A stretch of 64,000 bases of DNA, taken from Catenuloplanes niger (GTDB lineage: Bacteria; Actinomycetota; Actinomycetes; Mycobacteriales; Micromonosporaceae). The notes beneath the pieces are model-generated. The model ran no database searches. It saw only the letters and a list, made by a program, of their open reading frames with translations, and had not been told where the DNA came from. A program made the translations under genes and the position numbers. The first letter of the stretch is position 1; each line of letters opens with the position of its first letter. This document shows, piece by piece, positions 16,964 to 25,025 of the stretch. Where the stretch lies: positions 7,612,501-7,676,500 of the forward strand of contig NZ_JAVDYC010000001.1 in the NCBI RefSeq assembly GCF_031458255.1. Direction: 5' to 3'.

Positions 16964-17943
16964 GGCGGTACATCGCGACGATCGGCGCGGCGGCGATCCT
17001 GCTCCCGCTGACCTACGTCCTTCCCGCGTTCCAGAACTACCAGCTCGCCACGGTCGCGGCCTACCTGTGCGCGACCGCCGGGCTGACCGTCCTCACCGGA
17101 CAGAACGGGCAGCTGTCGCTCGGCCACGGCGCGCTGATGGCCACCGGGGCGTACACGGTCGCGCTCATGCAGAACGCGATCGGCAACCTGCCGCTGTCCC
17201 TGGCCGCCGGCGTCGTGGTCACCACGGTCGCGGGCGCGGTCATCGGGCTCGCCGCGGCCCGGCTCCGCGGCCCGTACCTGGCCGGCGTCACGCTCGCGGT
17301 CGCGGTCGTGGTGCCCGGCCTGACCACCATGTTCGACGACGTGCTCGGCGGCGACCAGGGGCTCACGTTCTACCTGGCCCCGCCGCCGTTCGGCTACGAC
17401 TTCCCGTTCGAGCGCTGGCAGGCCTGGATCGCGCTGGCCGCGGCGCTGCTCACCATGCTGCTGCTCGGCAACCTCGCCGGGAGCCGGTACGGCCGCGAGT
17501 TCCGCGCGGTCCGCGACGACGAGATCGCCGCCCAGCTCTCCGGCATCCATCTGGCCCGCACGCAGATCCTCGCGTTCGTGGTCAGCGCCGCCGCGGCCGG
17601 GCTCGGCGGGGGAGTCCTCGCGGTCCTCGCCCAGAGCGTGTCGCCCGGCGCGTTCTCGCTCACGCTGTCGCTGTTCCTGGTGATGGCGATCGTGGTCGGC
17701 GGGCTCGGCAGTCTGGCCGGCGCGGTCTGGGGCGCGATCCTCCTGGTCGCGCTGCCGGACCTGACCGCGCGCGCCACCGATGTGTTCGCGCTGCCGGCCG
17801 CGTTCGCGCAACGGCTGGAGGGAAACCTGCCGCTCGCGATCTTCGGCGGCACGCTGATCGTCGTGATGATCATGGCGCCGGGCGGCATCCACGGGCTGGT
17901 GACGCACCAGCTCACTCAACGGATCGGGAAACGAGGTCGATAA
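16960..17943 (+). CDS. Branched-chain-type ABC importer permease (LivM-like)
   Basis: This 327-residue multispanning protein has LivM features: TGQNGQLSLGHGALMATGAY, the coupling loop FRAVRDDEIAAQLSGIHLARTQILAFVVSAAAAGLGG and VVGGLGSLAGAVWGA. It pairs with the LivH-like permease. The stop TAA overlaps the ATG of the substrate-binding lipoprotein gene by one base, so all five transporter genes are translationally linked. Confidence 0.9.
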   Translation: MRRYIATIGAAAILLPLTYVLPAFQNYQLATVAAYLCATAGLTVLTGQNGQLSLGHGALMATGAYTVALMQNAIGNLPLSLAAGVVVTTVAGAVIGLAAARLRGPYLAGVTLAVAVVVPGLTTMFDDVLGGDQGLTFYLAPPPFGYDFPFERWQAWIALAAALLTMLLLGNLAGSRYGREFRAVRDDEIAAQLSGIHLARTQILAFVVSAAAAGLGGGVLAVLAQSVSPGAFSLTLSLFLVMAIVVGGLGSLAGAVWGAILLVALPDLTARATDVFALPAAFAQRLEGNLPLAIFGGTLIVVMIMAPGGIHGLVTHQLTQRIGKRGR

Positions 17944-19205
17944 TGCGCAGGACAGTGCTGACGCTCGCCGCCGTGCTCGTGGTCGCGGGCTGCTCGTCCG
18001 AACCCGGTTCCGGTGGCGGCGCGTCCGTGCCGGGCGTCACCGACACCGAGATCGTCATCGGTACGCACATGCCGCTCACCGGCCCGGCCAGCGCCGGGTA
18101 CTCCCAGATCGCGCCCGCCACCAAGGCCTACTTCGACTTCGTCAACGCGGCCGGCGGCGTCAACGGGCGGAAGATCACGCTCAAGGTCAAGGACGACGGC
18201 TACAACCCCGCCAACACCCAGCAGGTGGTACGCGAACTGGTGCTCCAGGACAAGGTCTTCGCGATCCTGAACGGGCTCGGCACGCCCACCCACACCGGCG
18301 TGCTCGACTTCCTCAACAGCCAGCGGGTGCCGGACCTCTTCGTCGCGTCCGGCAGCCGCAGCTGGGACCAGCCCGGGAAGTATCCGGGCACGTTCGGCTT
18401 CAACCCGGACTACACGGTCGAAGGCAAGATCCTCGGCTCGTACGTGCAGCAGAACCTGCCCGGCAAGAAGACCTGCTTCCTCGGCCAGGACGACGACTTC
18501 GGCCGGGACAGCCTGGCCGGCGTGACCGGCGTGCTCGGCGACGCGGGCGTGGCGGTGAAGCAGACCTACACCACCAGCGTCACCAACGTCGGCCCGCAGG
18601 TCGACGCGTTCCGGTCCAACGCCTGCGAGGTCGTCGTCCTGGCGACCGTCCCCGGCTTCACCGCACTCACCATCGGCACCGCGGCCCGGCAGGGCTTCAC
18701 ACCACAGTGGATCGTGTCGAACGTCGGCGGCGACTACAACACGCTGGCCAAGTCGCTCGGCGACGCCGCACCGCTGCTGGAGGGCCTGCTCGGCGCGAAC
18801 TACCTGCCGGCCGCGTCCGCGGCGTCCGACCCGTGGGTCCAGCTGTTCCAGAGGATCAACACCCAGTACAACGCGGGCGCGCCGTTCGACGGCAACACCG
18901 TCTACGGCATGTCCGTCGGCTACCTCTTCGTCCAGGTGCTGCAGGCGGCCGGCCGGGAGCTGACCCGCGAGTCCCTGATCGACGCGGTCGAGAAGGGCGG
19001 CTACACCGGCCCGGGACTGGGCCCGCTCCGCTTCTCCGCCGACGACCACTCCGGCTACGGCGGCCTCCGGATGACCAGGGTGACCGACAAGGTCCAGGAC
19101 TACTTCGGCCCGACCTACGAGACCGACTCGGAGGGCGGCCCGGTCACCGAGTACACGCTCACACCCCCGGCCCCACCGGCCAACGGCATTCCACCGGCGG
19201 CATAG
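17943..19205 (+). CDS. ABC importer substrate-binding lipoprotein (LivK/Peripla_BP_6 type)
   Basis: This 420-residue lipoprotein has a lipobox VAGC with Cys17. It then shows the type I periplasmic-binding fold: TEIVIGTHMPLTGPASAGY, YFDFVNAAGGVNGRKI, and a long TVYGMSVGYLFVQVLQAAGRELTRESL segment. Proteins of this class bind branched-chain amino acids, amides, aromatic acids or short carboxylates. Given the acyl-CoA genes around it, an organic acid is a reasonable guess, not shown. It is the last gene of the importer operon; a strong hairpin follows at 19209. Confidence 0.9.
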   Translation: MRRTVLTLAAVLVVAGCSSEPGSGGGASVPGVTDTEIVIGTHMPLTGPASAGYSQIAPATKAYFDFVNAAGGVNGRKITLKVKDDGYNPANTQQVVRELVLQDKVFAILNGLGTPTHTGVLDFLNSQRVPDLFVASGSRSWDQPGKYPGTFGFNPDYTVEGKILGSYVQQNLPGKKTCFLGQDDDFGRDSLAGVTGVLGDAGVAVKQTYTTSVTNVGPQVDAFRSNACEVVVLATVPGFTALTIGTAARQGFTPQWIVSNVGGDYNTLAKSLGDAAPLLEGLLGANYLPAASAASDPWVQLFQRINTQYNAGAPFDGNTVYGMSVGYLFVQVLQAAGRELTRESLIDAVEKGGYTGPGLGPLRFSADDHSGYGGLRMTRVTDKVQDYFGPTYETDSEGGPVTEYTLTPPAPPANGIPPAA

Positions 19206-19208
19206 CCC

Positions 19209-19236
19209 ATGAGGCCGGGCCCCGGCCCGGCCTCAT
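19209..19236 (+). terminator. Hairpin terminator of the importer operon
   Basis: A perfect 12-bp stem ATGAGGCCGGGC / GCCCGGCCTCAT with a CCCG loop begins 3 bases after the last stop codon. Confidence 0.75.
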
Positions 19237-19398
19237 CCCGCGGTTCTCCTGCTTCGGACCCGGCTCGGTTCCGGCCGCTCCGGCGGGCGCGAGGCGTCAC
19301 CCGGCCGAGCGGGCGACGCCTCGCCCGGCACGTCCGACATTTCGCGATACCGTGCCCCAGGCTGTGGTGATGGCGATTCCGGCGAGCGAGTGGCCCAG

Positions 19399-19483
19399 CC
19401 CTGAGTGATCAATCAGGTGTGCGAAAGGTAGATCAAACAGCGAAGATGACCTCTCTTTTGCACACCTGATTGATCGCTCAGGG
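19399..19483. repeat. 69-nt GATC-bounded hairpin element, copy 1
   Basis: The core element spans 19407-19475. Its arms GATCAATCAGGTGTGC and GCACACCTGATTGATC pair perfectly, continue as GAAAG/CTTTT-type pairing, and enclose a loop with TCAAACAGCGAAG. Outside the GATC ends CCCTGAG and CTCAGGG extend the stem, so the whole inverted repeat is 85 nt. Copy 2 at 53514-53582 has the same length, the same ends and the same loop core but a different, equally paired stem. The remaining intergenic sequence (19237-19398 and 19484-19634) shows no gene. Confidence 0.8.
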
Positions 19484-19634
19484 ATGGAGGTCCGGCTTGC
19501 CGCGGTCGTGGCGCGTCGCCGGTGGCGGTTGTGGCAGGGCTGGTGGCCGGCGCCGGTCGGGTGTGGCGGGTGGCGGACGGGGCCGCCTGGTGGGGCGGCC
19601 GGGTGGTGGCGTGTGGAGTGCGGGGCGGGCCGGG

Positions 19635-20090
19635 TCAGGGGTAGATGCGGGAGAGTGTCTGTGCGACGCAGACCGGCTTCGTGCCGCCCTCGCGTTCGAT
19701 CGTGACCTCCGCCGCGATCTGCAGGGCGCCGTTCGCGACCGGTGTGACCGTGAGCAGTTGCACCCCGGCGCGGACCCGGGACCCCGCCGGCAGTGGCGCC
19801 GGGAAGCGGACCCGGTCGAGCCCGTAGTTGATGCCCATCCGCACCCCGTCCACCCGGTAGACCTGCCAGGACAGTGCCGGGATCAGGGACAGCGTCAGGT
19901 ATCCGTGCGCGATCGTGGTGCCGAACGGGCCGGTGGCGGCGCGGGCCGGGTCGACGTGGATCCACTGGTCGTCGCCGGTGGCCTCGGCGAAGGTGGAGAT
20001 CCGGGACTGGTCGACCTCGGTCCACTCGCTGTGGCCGAGGTGTTCGCCGGCGGCGGCCGCGAGCGCGCCGGGGGAATCGAAGACTCTCAT
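19635..20090 (-). CDS. MaoC family (R)-specific enoyl-CoA hydratase
   Basis: This 151-residue single hot-dog-domain protein has the MaoC active-site signature FAEATGDDQWIHVDPARA followed by GPFGTTIAHGYLTLSL, holding the catalytic Asp/His dyad. Such enzymes hydrate trans-2-enoyl-CoA to (R)-3-hydroxyacyl-CoA. The ATG at 20090 has AGGAGG 9 bases upstream. It is divergent from the six-gene SDR-to-ligase operon and shares the 163-bp promoter region with operator site B, so joint regulation is likely. It would supply the hydratase step missing from that operon. Confidence 0.87.
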   Translation of the reverse strand: MRVFDSPGALAAAAGEHLGHSEWTEVDQSRISTFAEATGDDQWIHVDPARAATGPFGTTIAHGYLTLSLIPALSWQVYRVDGVRMGINYGLDRVRFPAPLPAGSRVRAGVQLLTVTPVANGALQIAAEVTIEREGGTKPVCVAQTLSRIYP

Positions 20091-20191
20091 CGTGGAGTAC
20101 CTCCTGAAGCCGTGACATCGGCGACGTTACCCGGGCAGAATCCATCCAAGGAACGGTTAAGTTTATGCACCGGCAATGTAAAAATCCATCG

Positions 20192-20237
20192 TTGACCGCC
20201 GAGACGCGACCGTCCTAGTATTTGCATCGGCGGTGCA
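20192..20237 (+). promoter_or_regulatory. Promoter with operator site B before the six-gene catabolic operon
   Basis: TTGACC (20192-20197), 18 bases, then TAGTAT (20216-20221) form a good sigma-70-type promoter. TGCATC-GGC-GGTGCA (20223-20237) is an inverted repeat with one mismatch, sitting at the expected transcription start. It matches the 6-3-6 sites at 6731 and 14111. GGAGG (20245-20249) then precedes the GTG start of the SDR gene. Confidence 0.65.
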
Positions 20238-20253
20238 CAAATCTGGAGGTGCA

Positions 20254-21015
20254 GTGACCGACGACAGCACAGGCCTGAGCGGCCGGACCGCGGTCGTGAC
20301 CGGCGCGTCCCGGGGCATCGGCCTCGGCATCGCCCGCCGCCTGATCGACGACGGCGCCAACGTGGTGATCACCGCCCGCAAGGAGGACGCGCTCGCCGAG
20401 GCCGTGGCGCAACTCGGCGAGCGGGCCCGGGGCGTCGCCGGCAAGGCGGACGACGACGACCACCGCGCGGCCGCGATCGCCACCGCGGTCGAGGCGTTCG
20501 GAAAGGTCGACATCCTGGTCAACAACGCGGGCATCAACCCGGTCGCCGGCGCGCTCGCCGACCTGGACCTCGGCGCGGCCCGCAAGATCCTCGAGGTGAA
20601 CCTGATCGGCGCGCTCGGCTGGACGCAGCGCGCGATCAAGGACGGCGGCATGACGACCGGCTCCGTGGTCAACATCTGCTCGGTCGCCGGGATCACGCCG
20701 TCGCCGGGCATCGCGTTCTACGGCGTCAGCAAGGCCGCGCTCAGCCACCTGACCGCGTGCCTCGCGGTCGAGCTCGGCCCCGGGATCCGGGTCAACGCGG
20801 TCGCGCCCGCGGTGGTCAAGACCCGGTTCGCGACCCCGCTCTACCAGGGGCGGGAGGAGGAGGTCGCGTCCACGTACCCGTTGCGCAGACTCGGCGTGCC
20901 GGAGGACGTGGCCGGTGCGGTCGCGTTCCTCGTCTCCGACGCGGCCGGGTGGATCACCGGGCAGACGCTGGTGCTGGACGGCGGCCTCACGCTCACCGGG
21001 CGGGTCGGCGCATGA
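20254..21015 (+). CDS. SDR family oxidoreductase (FabG-like)
   Basis: This 253-residue classical SDR has TGASRGIGLGIA, NNAGINP, the catalytic Ser in NICSVAGI, YGVSKAA (Tyr, Lys) and the C-terminal TGQTLVLDGGLTL. It is first in a six-gene operon and probably interconverts a hydroxyacyl and ketoacyl intermediate. The GTG at 20254 is chosen because GGAGG lies 4 bases upstream; an in-frame GTG at 20233 falls inside the operator. Its stop is overlapped by the next ATG. Confidence 0.86.
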   Translation: MTDDSTGLSGRTAVVTGASRGIGLGIARRLIDDGANVVITARKEDALAEAVAQLGERARGVAGKADDDDHRAAAIATAVEAFGKVDILVNNAGINPVAGALADLDLGAARKILEVNLIGALGWTQRAIKDGGMTTGSVVNICSVAGITPSPGIAFYGVSKAALSHLTACLAVELGPGIRVNAVAPAVVKTRFATPLYQGREEEVASTYPLRRLGVPEDVAGAVAFLVSDAAGWITGQTLVLDGGLTLTGRVGA

Positions 21016-21980
21016 GGGCCTGGCAGGTGCGCGAGCTGGGCGGCATGACGCTGCACCACGAGGTGGACGTGCCCACCCCGGGCCAGGAACAGGCCCTGCT
21101 GCGGGTACGGGCCTGCGCGCTCAACTTCCCGGACGCGCTGCTGGTCCAGGGGCGTTACCAGGAGCACCCGCCGCTGCCGTTCACGCCCGGCATCGAGCTG
21201 TGCGGCGAGGTCGTCGACCCCGGCGGCACCGGTCTACGGCCCGGCGACCGGGTGATCGGCGGTGCCGCGCTGCCGCACGGCGCGCTCGCCGACTACGCCA
21301 CGGCCGACGCGCGCTTCCTCTATCCGGCACCGCCCGGCCTGGACGACGAGAGGGCCGCCGCGTTCTTCGTGGCGTACCAGACCGGCTGGGTCGGCCTGCA
21401 CACCCGCGCACAGTTGCGCCCGGGCGAGACGCTGCTGGTGCACGCGGCGGCCGGTGGCGTCGGCTCGGCCGCGATCCAGCTCGGCAAGGCCGCGGGCGCC
21501 CGGGTGGTCGGCGTGACCGGCGGCCCGGAGAAGGCCCGGATCGCCCGCGAGCTCGGCGCGGACGCGGTGGTGGACCGGCACACCGACGACCTGGTCGGCG
21601 CGCTGAAGGAAGCGTGCGGCCCACGCGGCGCCGACGTGATCTACGACCCGGTCGGCGGTGCCGCGTTCGCCGCGTCCACGAAGGTCGTCGCGTTCGAGGG
21701 CCGGATCGTGGTGGTCGGCTTCGCGTCCGGTGACATCCCGCGGGCCGCGACGAACCACGCGCTGGTCAAGAACTACAGCGTGGTCGGCCTGCACTGGGGC
21801 CTCTACCGCAGCCGCCGTCCCGAGGTCGTGCACGAGGCCGCGGCCGCGCTCGCGGAGCTGGCCGCGAAGGGCGCGATCGACCCGTACGTGTCCCGCACGC
21901 TCCCGCTGGACCGGGCCGACGAGGGACTGGCCGCGCTCGCCCGCGGCGAGACCACCGGACGGGTGGTGATCGTGCCATGA
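21012..21980 (+). CDS. NADPH:quinone oxidoreductase-like MDR enzyme
   Basis: This 322-residue member of the medium-chain dehydrogenase/reductase superfamily, quinone oxidoreductase branch, has an N-terminal GroES-like domain (PFTPGIELCGEVVDPG), the NADPH-binding HAAAGGVGSAAIQLGKAAG, then RELGADAVVD and GRIVVVGFASG. Zinc ligands of alcohol dehydrogenases are absent. It may reduce an enone or enoyl-CoA intermediate. ATGA overlaps on both sides tie it into the operon. Confidence 0.86.
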   Translation: MRAWQVRELGGMTLHHEVDVPTPGQEQALLRVRACALNFPDALLVQGRYQEHPPLPFTPGIELCGEVVDPGGTGLRPGDRVIGGAALPHGALADYATADARFLYPAPPGLDDERAAAFFVAYQTGWVGLHTRAQLRPGETLLVHAAAGGVGSAAIQLGKAAGARVVGVTGGPEKARIARELGADAVVDRHTDDLVGALKEACGPRGADVIYDPVGGAAFAASTKVVAFEGRIVVVGFASGDIPRAATNHALVKNYSVVGLHWGLYRSRRPEVVHEAAAALAELAAKGAIDPYVSRTLPLDRADEGLAALARGETTGRVVIVP

Positions 21981-22789
21981 CCGGCCTGGAACTGCGGAAC
22001 GCGGTCGTGGTGATCACCGGCGCCGGTTCCGGGATCGGTGCGGCGATGGCCCGCCGGTTCGCGGCGGACGGCGCCACCGTCGTGGTCAACGACCTCGACC
22101 CGGTGGCGGCGCACCACGTCGCGCACGAGGTCGGCGGGCGGGCGTTCGCCGGTGACGCGTCCGACGCGGACTTCGCGGAGCGGCTCGTCTCGTTCGCCTG
22201 GGGCTCGCTCGGCCGGCTGGACCTGTTCTGCGCCAACGCGGGCGTGCCCACGGCCGGCACCGAGGCCGCGCCGGCGGCGGATTGGGACCGCGCCTGGCGG
22301 GTGAACGTGCTGGCCCACGTGCACGCGGCGAAGGCCGCGCTTCCCCGGTGGCTCGACCGGGGAAGCGGGCGGTTCCTGGTGACCGCGTCCGCGGCCGGGC
22401 TGCTCACCATGCTCGGCTCCGCGCCGTACTCGGTGACGAAGCACGCGGCGATCGGGTTCGCGGAGTGGCTGCGCGCCACGTACGCGCACCGGGGCATCGT
22501 CGTCCAGGCGCTCTGCCCGCAGGGGGTGCGCACGCCGATGCTCTCCGGCACCGGCCCGCTCGGCGCGATGCTGCTCGGCCGCGACGCGATCGGCGCGGAC
22601 GAGGTCGCGGACCGGGTCCGGGAGGCGCTGTCCGACGACCGGTTCCTGATCCTGCCGCACCCGGAGGTGGCGGACTTCTACGCGCGCCGCGCCGCCGACC
22701 CGGACCGCTGGCTCGGCGCGATGAACCGCCTGCAGCAGAAGGCGGAACATCCGGTCCCGAAACCGCGGGAGGCGCCGTGGCCCGCGTGA
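21977..22789 (+). CDS. SDR family oxidoreductase
   Basis: This 270-residue SDR has TGAGSGIGAAMA, NDLD (cofactor end-of-strand), CANAGVP, the catalytic Ser in TASAAGL and YSVTKHA. Its C-terminus, with FLILPHPEVADFYARRAADPDRWLGAMNRLQQK, resembles SDRs encoded beside ACAD10/11-type genes. It probably oxidises the hydroxyl of a CoA-bound intermediate or reduces an oxo group before phosphorylation. ATGA overlap upstream; the next gene's GTG lies within its last codons. Confidence 0.84.
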   Translation: MTGLELRNAVVVITGAGSGIGAAMARRFAADGATVVVNDLDPVAAHHVAHEVGGRAFAGDASDADFAERLVSFAWGSLGRLDLFCANAGVPTAGTEAAPAADWDRAWRVNVLAHVHAAKAALPRWLDRGSGRFLVTASAAGLLTMLGSAPYSVTKHAAIGFAEWLRATYAHRGIVVQALCPQGVRTPMLSGTGPLGAMLLGRDAIGADEVADRVREALSDDRFLILPHPEVADFYARRAADPDRWLGAMNRLQQKAEHPVPKPREAPWPA

Positions 22790-23820
22790 CGGACAGCCCG
22801 CCCGGCCTGGACCTGGACGCGCTCCGCAAGCACCTCGACGACGCGGTGCCCGGCCTGGTGACCGGCCCGCTGGACGGCGCGGTGATCGCCGGCGGGCGGT
22901 CCAACCTGACCTACACGGTCACGGACGGCGTCACCACCTGGGTGGTCCGGCGGCCGCCGCTCGGGCACGTGCTCGCGACCGCGCACGACATGGGGCGCGA
23001 GCACCGGGTGATGGCCGCGCTGCACGGCACGGCCGTGCCCGTACCCGCGATGGTGCACCTCTGCCTCGACGCCGACGTGATCGGTGCGCCGTTCTACGTG
23101 ATGGAGCACGTGCGCGGCGCCGTGCTGCGCGACCCGGAGTCGCTGGCCGCGCTCGGCCCGGAGCGGGTGCGGGCGCTCGCGTTCCGGCTGATGGACACGC
23201 TCGCCGACCTGCACGCGGTCGACCCGGCCGCGGTGGGGCTGCACGACTTCGGCCGGCCGGACGGGTTCAACGCGCGGCAGGTGTCCCGGTGGCGGCGCCA
23301 GCTCGACGGCTCCCGCAGCCGCGACCTGCCCGGCATCGACGCGCTGGCCGGCCGGCTCGCCGCGACCGCGCCGGAGGTGTCCGCCGCGAGCATCGTGCAC
23401 GGCGACTTCCGGCTGGACAACACGCTGGTCGACACCGCGCACGGCGACCGGGTCGCGGCCGTGCTCGACTGGGAGATGTCCACGCTCGGCGACCCGCTCG
23501 CCGACCTCGGGCTGCACGTGCTCTACCTGGGCACGCCGATGCCGGCCGCGCGCGGCTCGCACGACCCGGTCACCACCGTCCCCGGGCACCCCACCACCGA
23601 GCAGCTGATCACGCGGTACGCCGAGCGGTCCGGCCGGGACTGCACGGGTCTGGGCTGGTACACCGCGATGTCCGCGTTCAAGCTCGCGGTGATCCTCGAG
23701 GGCGTCCACTACCGCTACACGCAGGGCAAGACCGTCGGCGCGGGCTTCGACACGATCGGCGCGCGCGTGCAGCCGCTGGTCGACCGGGGCCTGGCGGCGC
23801 TACCGCGAGAGCAGGGGTGA
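22777..23820 (+). CDS. ACAD10/11-type acyl-CoA hydroxyl kinase (APH phosphotransferase family)
   Basis: This 347-residue kinase-fold protein of the aminoglycoside-phosphotransferase superfamily has GGRSNLTYTV (nucleotide loop), the catalytic VHGDFRLDNTLVD (Brenner motif with Asp and Asn) and the metal site VLDWEMSTLGDPLADLG. FYVMEHVRG and HYRYTQG match the branch that forms the N-terminal half of human ACAD10/ACAD11 and includes LvaA of the Pseudomonas levulinate pathway, which phosphorylates the 4-hydroxyl of a hydroxyacyl-CoA. GTG 22777 has GGGAGG just upstream. The ACAD10/11-type dehydrogenase gene follows after 2 bases. Confidence 0.85.
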   Translation: MARVTDSPPGLDLDALRKHLDDAVPGLVTGPLDGAVIAGGRSNLTYTVTDGVTTWVVRRPPLGHVLATAHDMGREHRVMAALHGTAVPVPAMVHLCLDADVIGAPFYVMEHVRGAVLRDPESLAALGPERVRALAFRLMDTLADLHAVDPAAVGLHDFGRPDGFNARQVSRWRRQLDGSRSRDLPGIDALAGRLAATAPEVSAASIVHGDFRLDNTLVDTAHGDRVAAVLDWEMSTLGDPLADLGLHVLYLGTPMPAARGSHDPVTTVPGHPTTEQLITRYAERSGRDCTGLGWYTAMSAFKLAVILEGVHYRYTQGKTVGAGFDTIGARVQPLVDRGLAALPREQG

Positions 23821-23822
23821 TC

Positions 23823-25025
23823 ATGGACTTCGCGTTCGACGAGACCACGACGGACTACCACGCGCGGCTCAGCGACTTCCTGGACACGCACGTCCATCCG
23901 GCCGAGGCCGCGTACGAGGCGCATCCGGCCGGCGACTGGAGCCCGCCACCGATCCTGGCGGAGTTGCAGGCCGAGGCCCGGTCGCGCGGCCTGTGGAACC
24001 TGTTCCTGCCCGGCGAGCACGGCGCCGGCCTGACGAACCTGCAGTACGCGCCGCTCGCCGAGCTGACCGGCCGCAGCCCCGCGCTCGCGCCGGCCGCGCT
24101 CAACTGCGCCGCGCCGGACACCGGCAACATGGAGCTGCTCGCCGAGTTCGGCACGCCCGCGCAGCGCAAGGAGTGGCTGGAACCGCTGCTGGACGGCCGG
24201 ATCCGGTCCGCGTTCGCGATGACCGAGCCGGACGTCGCCTCGTCCGACGCCACGAACATCACCACCAGCATCGTGCGGGACGGCGACGAGTACGTGATCA
24301 ACGGCCGGAAGTGGTTCATCACCGGCGCGATGAATCCGGCCTGCGCGATCCTGATCGTGATGGGCAAGACCGACCCGTCCGCGGAGCGGCATCGCCAGCA
24401 GAGCCAGATCCTGGTCCCGCGGGACACCCCGGGCGTGCAGATCGTGCGCGGCATGCGGACGTTCGGCTACGACGACGGTACGCACGGCGGGCACGCTGAG
24501 ATCATCTTCGACGGGGTACGCGTACCGGCGGAGAATCTGATCGGCGCCGAAGGCGACGGTTTCGCGATCTCCCAGGCGCGCCTCGGCCCCGGCCGGATCC
24601 ACCACTGCATGCGGCTGATCGGCATGGCCGAGCGCGCGATCGAGCTGATGTGCCGGCGCGTGACGTCCCGGGTCGCGTTCGGCCGGCCGCTCGCGGACCA
24701 GGGCGTGGTCCAGGACTGGATCGCCGAGGCGCGCGTCCGGATCGAGCAGCTGCGGCTGCTGGTGTTCAAGACCGCCTGGCTGATGGACACCGTGGGCAAC
24801 CGCGGCGCGCACACCGAGATCCAGGCCATCAAGATCGCCGCACCGTCCACGGTGGAATGGATCCTGGACAAGGCGGTGCAGGCGCACGGCGCCGGCGGCG
24901 TCAGCCAGGACACGCCGCTCGCCCAGCTCTGGGTCGCGGCCCGCACGCTGCGACTCGCGGACGGTCCCGACGAGGTGCACCGCCGTGGCCTGGCCCGGCG
25001 CGAACTGGCGAGGTGGACGGCATGA
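23823..25025 (+). CDS. ACAD10/11-type acyl-CoA dehydrogenase (LvaC-like)
   Basis: This 400-residue flavoprotein has AFAMTEPDVASSDATNI (substrate/FAD contact), GRKWFITGAMNP, a middle domain with MRTFGYDDGTHGGHAEI, and the C-terminal HGAGGVSQDTPLAQLW...LRLADGPDEVHRR. DGPDEVH in place of the usual YEG is typical of the ACAD10/ACAD11 branch. In the levulinate pathway and in mammals such proteins act on the 4-phosphoacyl-CoA made by the partner kinase and yield a 2-enoyl-CoA. Gene order kinase-dehydrogenase mirrors the fused human proteins. ATG overlap couples it to the ligase. Confidence 0.87.
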   Translation: MDFAFDETTTDYHARLSDFLDTHVHPAEAAYEAHPAGDWSPPPILAELQAEARSRGLWNLFLPGEHGAGLTNLQYAPLAELTGRSPALAPAALNCAAPDTGNMELLAEFGTPAQRKEWLEPLLDGRIRSAFAMTEPDVASSDATNITTSIVRDGDEYVINGRKWFITGAMNPACAILIVMGKTDPSAERHRQQSQILVPRDTPGVQIVRGMRTFGYDDGTHGGHAEIIFDGVRVPAENLIGAEGDGFAISQARLGPGRIHHCMRLIGMAERAIELMCRRVTSRVAFGRPLADQGVVQDWIAEARVRIEQLRLLVFKTAWLMDTVGNRGAHTEIQAIKIAAPSTVEWILDKAVQAHGAGGVSQDTPLAQLWVAARTLRLADGPDEVHRRGLARRELARWTA

